Source of the DNA: Polytrichum commune
Taxonomy: Eukaryota; Streptophyta; Polytrichopsida; Polytrichales; Polytrichaceae
NCBI GenBank assembly: GCA_950295325.1
Contig: OX485806.1
Span: forward strand, 53,811,169 to 53,875,168
Reading direction: 5' to 3'
DNA length: 64,000 bases
In this document: piece by piece, positions 56,715 to 64,000 of the stretch
Position numbering within the stretch: position 1 is the stretch's first letter
Layout: each line of letters opens with the position of its first letter
Program-made: the position numbers and the translations under genes
The notes under the pieces: generated by a model
Databases searched by the model: none
What the model saw: only the letters and a program-made list of their open reading frames with translations
What the model was told of the DNA's origin: nothing

Positions 56715-58100
56715 CTAAGTGTAGACGCACCAACCTTGGAACCAAGGCAATCCTAATTCATGAATTGAGATGGTTCTGGTACACACCAACTGAGTGTGAT
56801 TCATACCACCCCTAACTCAATGGACGGAAGAGCGATGGTTTGATTGACCGTTTGATGCGTTGCTATTTTCTTAATTATAGTGTTTAGATTTTCTAAGCGG
56901 GGGGACTTGTTTTAAGTCCCAACCTTTTTATAAAAAAATTCTTAGTTAATTTATTTTATTCATATATCCTATTTTATTACATTTATGCATTAATCATCAC
57001 CCTTTACCTCGCTGGTGCACCCCTTAGCTCAAAATCTTCTAGGGTCTCGTGCAAGTCCTTTGAAGGTCGCATAACAACTCAAACCCTTTGGACTTCAACG
57101 GTCTGAAAGTGGTATCACCTTACCAAGTTAGGTTCCAGTTTTGGGTTTTGTTGCCAACAAATATTTATAAGAATTTTGGTGGTTTATTTCTTGTTGAGTG
57201 TGTTATATTGGATGGACCATGACACACAACTTAATGGGACCAAGGTGACGAGCAGCCTAAAAGTTCAACTTGCTGCAAAATCATCATGAATTGGAACTAT
57301 ATTTCCCAATTTATGGGCCCACAATACAACACTAGATTTATGGGTCAATAACCCCATTTTTTCACCAACAACATATATGGTGGCCATGTTAATGATTAAT
57401 ATGACTTTACCACATATAATCTTATTGAACAATCAAAGGGAGTACCACAAAACATACCAATGGCCTCAAGGATAATAAGGTTAGATACACCCTTGGCGGT
57501 CAAGCTGTTGATCTACTTGACTTTACAAAATAGGTGAATGGATTTAGGTATGCACACTTTGGCCGCGCTCCCTCCAATCCTAAATTGAAAGCTAGGATTA
57601 TTTGGCTTACTTAAATGCTATTTATTTGGTTTGGCTTAATGTAGGCCAAGTTGTTGCCTCTTTATTTTGCTCCCAATCCTTAAAATTTGCTTCAAGCATT
57701 TCCCCTGATCCTTCAACAGACGTTCTCAGTTCATGTTTCGCTTCCCGAGAGTTGACCTCATCTCCTTCTTTGTAGTTAATTTAATTATGAAATTTGGGTT
57801 ATTTAATGGTTAAAATATCATTTTTTTACACTATAATTCTAGCATAACTATAATTAATCCACTAATACATGTCATTAGCTTTTAAAACCTAAAAATCCAC
57901 TCCAATCGGATAAGATTGACAAAAATTATGAGGTTTGGAACCACAATGTCCATTCAAACACTCTTTCCACCTCCACCTATCTAACCTCTAACTTCAAGAA
58001 TTCATAACAAATTCATTATTACTTGAATTGGGGCATGACATACACCTTACGAAACAAACAAAAATAGCTATTAAAGAAAATTTTTAGCTCATTGAATTTT
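56715..58100 (+). repeat. Dispersed repeat Y, copy 3 (right part)
   Basis: Continues Y after the solo LTR. GTAGACGCACCAACC, ATGGACGGAAGAGCG and GATTGACC match the complement of 21440-21560, and CACCTCCACCTATCTAACCTC matches the complement near 20950. No gene seen. Confidence 0.65.
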
Positions 58101-58660
58101 TTTTCAAGCTAGCACCTCCGATCAAGCAACCGCTTCCTGAATGAATTTTATACTTTGTTTTCTAAATTTGGAAATTTATAACTTACTTTTTCAACCAAAT
58201 TACAAGCAGTAAACAACTATAAATAACTACATAAAATTCTACAAACAAAAATGATAAATGTTGATTTAAGATGATAAACTGAGCATTTATGTCCTAAGCT
58301 GCCAAGGTCTATGATACCTCAATTCTTAAAACATGAACTCTAACCTATTGAAGAAAAACAGAAGGAAATTTTATGTATTAACAAAGATACATTCTAACTA
58401 AGAGAATATTAGAAGAATGTTTCTTCAAGCCTACTACAAAGAAATGAAACGACAAAGAAAGGGTAAGAATGAAACAATCAAAAAACAAAGGGCGACCAAC
58501 TTGCTTTGTTTTTATTCCATCACTTTAGTCTTTGTCCTATGTGTGAGTCAACTGTAGAGCATGGACTCCAACAATATTTGTTTGTGGTCGAAGAAATTAT
58601 CTTGAGCTGAATATATATAAGGACGCAAACCCAATATGAATGTAGAAACGCATGAACACA

Positions 58661-59168
58661 ATGGGAGAGGAGAGAGACATGTTTGCTGGCCTAGGATGGG
58701 AGAAGGACATTAGAAGTCTAGGAGATCTTCAAGTTCCCTTTCATCCATCGCCGGAACATGACATAAGTGTTGGAAATCGATATAGTGATGACTACGAGTT
58801 GACTCCATTTTTGCAGTCCACACAAACATGAAGATGGACGGTGCAAGAGGAGCAGAAAAAATATGCAAAAAATGCTAAGAGGCAAGCGGATGTGCTAGAG
58901 AATGACGCCACAAGGTACATGAATGGTGAGGCAAATCATGCTGTCGATCGAGTCGAAAGAGGAGGTCAAGGTTGTAGGCGAATCTTCTAGGCCTTTGTCG
59001 TTTCGTGAGAGGATGAAAAAATTATCACCGCATGGTTATCCATTGAAGGACCAGATGAAGGATAAAACGGTATCCTATGTTGATTTGCTTCGACCGGGTC
59101 CACCTCTATCAAGAACGACCGATAAAATGAAATCCCAAACATCTAGGATGTTGGCAAACCGGAAGTAG
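58661..59168 (+). pseudogene. Unknown charged ORF with a frameshift (~165 codons)
   Basis: ATG at 58661 opens 109 codons (MGEERDMFAGLGWEKDI, later KNAKRQADVLENDATRYMNG) to TAG 58988-58990. A second frame, 58923-59168, continues in similar style (SSRPLSFRERMKKLSPHGY, then DLLRPGPPLSRTTDK) to TAG. The overlap of 68 bp and the continued composition suggest one protein broken by a frameshift between 58923 and 58990. No membrane segment or known motif is seen. It could be a host-gene fragment or a retroelement ORF. Confidence 0.4.
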
Positions 59169-59469
59169 AGTTCATGAAAAGAAAAGACATGTTAGGTTGA
59201 ACATGTAGTGTTCAATGGTGAGAGAAACAGATGGCATAGTTGATTATTGTAATGCAAAATTTTGAAGGGAATAAAAAAAATCCATGAATTTATATTTATT
59301 ATAAAAAACGATTGTAAGTACACATGTGGTGTTGAAATGACATCATCCATTAAGGCACAATGTAATACTAAGCCAAGAGAAAATCTAGGAAGTACAATGT
59401 CTCAAGAGGAAATCTAAGAAGTACAATTGAGGTGTTTTAGCAAAATCATTAGATTAGTAATAGGGAAAT

Positions 59470-59850
59470 TTAGCAAAAAAAAACCATTTAGATTAAGGTA
59501 GGTTGGCTAGGAATGTTTTACCCTTGGGGTAAAATTTTTGGGCAAGTAGAACTTAGAAACCGAAGGGGTAAATAGGAAATGCCCTTTATCCGAATTGGCA
59601 GCGTGAAAGTAGTGGACTAGTTAGTAGGTAGGTTAAGTTAGGAACAACCAAATCAAGCAAGCAAAAGTCATGCGGCGGCAAAATAAGGGTAATTCCAAAA
59701 GCGGCCAAGAAATAAAAGAAAGTGACAACTATGAGAGTAAGGGATTTTGCCAACTTAGGAAAAGGGGCCTTGTTGCCACCCTTGCCAACCAAAAATGAAT
59801 TTCAAACGGAAATGGAAAAAACCTTTCTAAGAGCTTAAGCAAGTGGGGTG
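59470..59850 (-). repeat. Dispersed repeat Z, copy 2
   Basis: The reverse complement of 52185-52500 (GAAATGCCCTTTATCCGAATT, GCGGCGGCA). From about 59850 to 60080 a GC-richer stretch with a purine-rich 5'-leader look follows, perhaps the rest of an LTR. Confidence 0.65.
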
Positions 59851-60089
59851 TGAGGTGGCATCCCTCCCCCCCTTTTGACCACCGAGGACTTGGTTGCCAC
59901 TGTTCAAAGAACATGACCCCTCGGTGAATGGAAGGGAGAAGGGGCCCAACCCTTCATTTGAAGGATGATAAAAACCCCATCTTCCCCTTTCAATCATCTC
60001 TCCGAATTTTTATTTAGCACGGTGAAGCCCTCTAGAATTTTAGTTAGAAAGAGGAAACATCCTTATTCATTCGATATAGTCATAAGTTA

Positions 60090-60985
60090 GAATTATTGTA
60101 GTTAGAATTCTTGAGAGAAGGTAGTGTGTTTTTGAACACACCCCTAAGTAGCTGTGCCACTTTCAAGCGAGTGTAGTAGACACAAAAATTAAAATGTAGC
60201 CCTTTATGTAAGCTTTCTAAAAAGCCTAAAATTGTAAGAATAAGAATTAGAGAGCAGAAATTATGAGTGTTTGAATGTAGGTGTTTCAACTGCCTTTTAA
60301 ATTACAAGCGCTGAATTTGCAAGCGCATAACTAAAAAAAAAGTCATTAAGTTGCTTTGGTATTTAATTTTGTTATAGGTCTTGTTCTTAGTTTTTTAGAA
60401 TGTGTAAGCATGTTAGAATTTAATTTGATGTGTGAAAGTTATGACTGTTTTAACAAAGATGTTTTAGCTACCTCTGAAACTATAAGTACTGATTTTGCAA
60501 GTGCATAATTCAGACAAAAATAATTTAATTGCTTTGATATTTCAACATGTTATGGTTCTTATTGTTAGCTTTCTAGAAAGTATAATATTGTCACAATTGA
60601 ATTTAAGGATTGAGAGTTATGAATGTTTGAATGAAGATATCGCAACAACCTCTTAAAATATAAAAGCTCACTTTGTAAGCTCATTCCCGCAAGAGAAAGC
60701 ATGCAATTGTTTTGATATTTGGAGAATTTTTAGATCTAATTTTAAGGTTTCTAGGAAGTCTAAGCTTGGTGGAATCTAAGGTATTCAACAAAAATTATAG
60801 ATGTTTGAATGAAGGTATCCTAGTTGCTTCTTGAATTCTTAGAGCTGACTTTGTAAGCTTATATCTTTAAGAAGATCCATGCAGTTTCTTTGAGAATTTG
60901 TTGAGTTATAGTTCTTGTTGTTAGCTTCCCAGATTACTAACAATTGTTCCAATAGAAGTTTGTGAGCAAAAATTGTAGCCGTTTA
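60090..60985. repeat. Degenerate tandem array with 178-bp period
   Basis: Homologous blocks GCTGAATTTGCAAGCGCATA, ACTGATTTTGCAAGTGCATA, CTCACTTTGTAAGCTCAT and CTGACTTTGTAAGCTTATA are anchored at 60311, 60489, 60667 and 60845, exactly 178 bp apart. Other parts also repeat (GTTTGAATGAAGGTAT, TTAGCTTTCTAGAAAG). A fifth, weaker unit precedes (around 60150). No coding potential. Confidence 0.8.
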
Positions 60986-61009
60986 AGCAAAGGGATGTTT
61001 GTTGCCTTA

Positions 61010-61980
61010 CGAGAAGAGGTTCGTCCATCCAAGGTTGGCCGGTATGAGTTGGTGTTAGGGCGGCCGAGCGTTGGAGTAGGGGTTCCGCATCAACCATCAC
61101 CAAGCCAAGATGAGAGTCAATTGGTAAGTATGTTAATCCTACACCCTTTAATTTAGAAAAGAAGGGAGCGCGACAAAGGTAAATTCTCACCCCAACCTAA
61201 CTATCCATGTAAGACTAGGGGGGCATCACCTACCTAGCCGCCGAAGGGGATTCCAACTCCCATGTGTGCGGAGCCTCTTGGTTAAGTGTTGTGGTAGTAG
61301 GTTTCCATTCATAGCTCGTTCGTGTGTGGTGAAGCCGGGCTAATCACCGGCATGACCACTCTGTATGTTTGTAGGTGGTAAGGTGGGAGTAATGACACAC
61401 GAAATCACCATCATGTTGTTGGCCCCAAGGGTTGGAGGTGATGGCTCTAATCCTTGAAGATTGTGCAACAGGTTGAACACACATGTTGCCTTATTCTCCA
61501 GTCCCATCAAGTTGAATTTTTGTGGTCAAACCGTGTTAAACTAATTAATAACCAACACAATTCGTACGACCCCCGTGGACAAAAAACCAACCGGAAACTT
61601 AACTTGGAGGATTGAGACTACCCCTTCGATGGCAAAGATCGGAGGGTGTAAGGCAAAAACCTTGAAGGGTTTGGGTTAGGGCGTGCACCAAACATGTAAG
61701 TGGTGTTGCCATAAATTATGAACTTAGTAATATAGGATTTGTTCAATCAACCATAAACTAAGAATGAAGGTTGAGAAGGTGGGACTTAATTAAGGTCCCC
61801 CATTTAGAGAATTTAATATAAAAGAAGTAAAGAATTAGAGGTGGCCCAAGGTAAATGGTAAGGTTATTTCATCCATTAGGGTTAGGTTGCCTTGATTCCA
61901 AGGCTGGTGCGTCTGTGCGTAGACTAGGATAGAGTAGACATTTGGTTAGGAAACTTGATAATTATCCTAGGTACTTAAAA
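61010..61980 (-). repeat. Dispersed repeat Y, copy 4
   Basis: The reverse complement of 50232-51250 over at least 61190-61980. It contains GTGTGTGGTGAAGCCGGGC, also seen near 21080. No gene seen in it. Confidence 0.75.
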
Positions 61981-61995
61981 TCTAGGCACAACTTA

Positions 61996-62589
61996 TCAGA
62001 AGGATACGACGCAATTATCAAATTCCTCCACAAACACAAAACACCCATTAAGCTTGGGCTGCTTAGAAGTAGGGTAAGAGTCTGGATTGGGTGGAACGTC
62101 CACACCAATGGGGTCAAGTGGAGGAGCAAATGTGTTAAAGATGCAAGTTGGAGTGATGCGTTCTTTTAGGGGGAGTCGAAAGCTGGCATTTTCAAGTTTA
62201 ATGATCTCTAGATGAGTGAGGCTAGTGCCAATTTTGACAGGCCACACGGGCAAGATTGGAGGTCTTTCTTGGTCACGTGAGAATTTGTCGACCCACTTGC
62301 GCCAAGAACTCTTAACACAACGCTCAATATCGTCTGGACAAATGAAGAACTTCTCAACTTTAGGTGTTGTGAATTTGTAATAGTTCCAAACTCCAAGGTA
62401 TGCCGGGGCCGGGGTGCTCTTGCCGTCGGTGACGATTTTAGCAATACATTTATTCTTGGTGACTGCAAGCTTAGCCCAACATGCCTTGAAGGAATTATAA
62501 GGAACGCGAGCAATATGCCAAAGTTTCTCGTCCACTTTGGATTCTTGTACAACAATGACGTGAAGAAAATCAAGATCGATAGGGGGTGG
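61996..62589 (-). CDS. Orphan ORF of unknown function, 5'-truncated
   Basis: About 198 codons are open on the minus strand from 62589 to the stop at 61996. The frame happens to run on into the LTR at 62590, so an apparent start at 62655 is not real and the true N-terminus is lost or lies beyond that LTR. The product is soluble-looking and Trp-rich, with the blocks LWHIARVPYNSFKACWAKLA, YLGVWNYYKF, SWRKWVDKF and IIKLENASFRLPLKE, and a Pro-rich stretch PPLDPIGVDVPPNPDSYP. It has four Cys without a clear zinc pattern. I do not recognise it. The lack of stops stands out in this window. A transposon-associated plant protein is likeliest, and an exon of a captured host gene is possible. Confidence 0.5.
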   Translation of the reverse strand, partial: PPPIDLDFLHVIVVQESKVDEKLWHIARVPYNSFKACWAKLAVTKNKCIAKIVTDGKSTPAPAYLGVWNYYKFTTPKVEKFFICPDDIERCVKSSWRKWVDKFSRDQERPPILPVWPVKIGTSLTHLEIIKLENASFRLPLKERITPTCIFNTFAPPLDPIGVDVPPNPDSYPTSKQPKLNGCFVFVEEFDNCVVSF

Positions 62590-64000
62590 TGTGCAGCCAT
62601 AAACCCCCATCCTTATGCGTCGTAGTCCGGGTGAGAGCCCATGGCTCACATGCAATTACTTGACCTCTTTGGCCTTGGAATCCACTCCCAATACTCCCAC
62701 AACCTCAGTGTTGAACACACAGATCTTTTATTCCAAAGCACGATGTAACAAGTATTTAAGAATACTCTACACCCTCTTATTCAGTGGCACACCCACTGCC
62801 AAACCTCTAACAAACAATACTGAGTAACTAAATAACCTAAAAGATTTTCCAATGGTCTTGGAGCAACACCAATCACACATTTGGGTGCCCTTCCATTAGC
62901 CCAACTAGCTAATTAATCAAAATCACACGACTAACTTTCAACTTTTAGCAACTACTACCGCCCTTGTTCACACTGTTGCCATGAGGGGGAGTGTACATAG
63001 TCTCAACGAAATACCATGCCCAATAACTACCCTGCGTTGGACCTGGACCAGCCGACTGCAATCAGAAGCCTTGGTTGTTGTGGCCACTTGGCCGATCTTG
63101 TGACCCCCTGGACTGCTACCTTCCCTTAGCTGCTAGAGTCTGCCCTTCGGAGACGCTCCGCTACTAACTTGGAATCCACGAGCCCCTTGACCAACGTTGT
63201 GCTAACTGAGAGCAAGGAATGCCTCTCCTCATACCTCACTGTGTTGGTTCGACCGAAGTGCCTGATCAGCTCGAACTGAAATAGCCTAGCACCTCTAGGA
63301 TCTTGCATCTCCCACTGCCACTCGGTCAATGAAAATGAAGGAATTTGTGGTTGTTCGATCACTGAAATTCATTACGCATCTCAGGCAGCTGCAGTGAAGA
63401 AATGCCTACTTCAACCGCCTTCCTCTGTTATGCTCGGAATTACTTCGACTTCCTTTGGTTTCTAATTCAGCAGATGTCGACTCCTCCTTCACTGCAAACT
63501 ATCAACCTTGTCAAAATGCCTTATCTCCAACCCAAGTCAAATGTTCCGGCGGTCAATGCGGCTCAACCTATATAGGCCAAAGCTCGCCTCTCTGCCCGTA
63601 GCTTGTGGATCTCCTTCACTTATTGTTGGTTGCCCTCGTCTTTACCCCATGGCAGTCTTCACTGTGCACCATGGCCTAAGTCATTACCGAATCCACCTCG
63701 CTGCTGCGGTAACATTTCCTCGACAGACTGCCCTTCGGTGGCTGCAATTGAGATTCATCTGTCGCCGCCGCCCTGTTTCTTTGAATTCCCCTGCCCATTC
63801 CTCTGGATTCACAGTCCATTCACTAATACAAAGCCACCAGCCTCAACTCCAGAGAGCTCGCATTGTCAGAGCTTAACGAGGCTTCCAATTTTCCTAGTGC
63901 TTCCGCGCCCATATCCACCTTCTCACCTCCTCCTGCCGTCTGTTGTTTTGGCGCCTCCTCTCTCTGAATGAGAACCAACACCAGTGCACTCCAGACCTTT
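62590..64000 (-). mobile_element. LTR of family X, second copy, runs off the window
   Basis: Begins TGTGCAGCCATAAACCCCC, then TGCGTCGTAGTCCGGGTGAG, and follows the start of LTR X at 30208. Both also share GTTGAACACACA, then TTTTTATTC/TTTTATTCC and ACAAGTATTTA. The similarity weakens inward. No primer site lies at its left edge, so the sequence to the left is flank. ORFs inside (63508-63971) are not supported. Confidence 0.6.

Noticed and set aside
63508-63971. Two 122-codon ORFs at the right edge
   Set aside because: They overlap in different frames inside the X-type LTR and have no recognised motif.

Overview
The window looks like intergenic heterochromatin from a land plant with a large, repeat-rich genome. 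I see no intact host gene, no rRNA or tRNA gene and no bacterial signal. Almost everything recognisable is a plant LTR retrotransposon: Ty3/gypsy elements primed by tRNA-Met (primer-binding site TGGTATCAGAGC), one chromodomain-type gypsy family, a second gypsy lineage, and a Ty1/copia remnant. CCCTAAA-type telomere-like repeats near 15.05 kb and 24.12 kb also fit a plant. The species cannot be narrowed further.

One gypsy family, called L here, dominates. Its LTR is about 973 bp and runs from TGTCGCGC to GCGACA. I find at least 15 LTR copies or pieces. Solo copies with 5-bp target duplications lie at 816-1786 (CTAAC), 26958-27779 (CCGCT), 49354-50231 (CGRTA) and 55741-56714 (CTAAG). One complete element, P1 (31617-38896, + strand, target duplication CAGAC), has two LTRs in which I see no difference. 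A second long element on the minus strand, M1 (24148-42859), is opened up by a solo LTR, by a 2-kb solo LTR of another family (X, 30208-39552) that itself contains P1, and by an LTR tandem inside its own 5' LTR. P1 and M1 carry the same coding lesions: no reverse-transcriptase core, RNase H HTD changed to HTG, a 229-bp tandem expansion over RNase H, TAG in integrase, TGA in the chromodomain and a lost protease DTG. The family therefore seems to have kept amplifying after its coding capacity was lost, presumably using enzymes supplied in trans.

Layout: 1-2.3 kb, gypsy gag (-) split by a solo LTR. 2.3-3.5 kb, L-family leader (+) joined to a reverse-transcriptase N-terminus of another lineage. 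3.5-7.25 kb and 10.06-14.1 kb, two inverted copies of an unrecognised element (K) encoding a protein of about 690 aa with a coiled coil and an SR/Pro-rich tail. Between them, 7.25-9.67 kb, a copia remnant (-) and an L-LTR fragment. 14.1-24.1 kb, AT-rich decayed sequence with head-to-head L LTRs and an unknown small ORF. 24.1-43.6 kb, the M1/X/P1 nest. 44-54.4 kb, a decayed gypsy (-) whose integrase-type HHCC zinc-binding module is repeated five times at about 400-bp spacing. 49-62 kb, four dispersed copies of a non-coding repeat (Y). 60.1-61.0 kb, a degenerate 178-bp tandem array. 61.99-62.65 kb, a well-preserved orphan ORF (-). 62.59-64 kb, a second LTR related to X that runs off the window.
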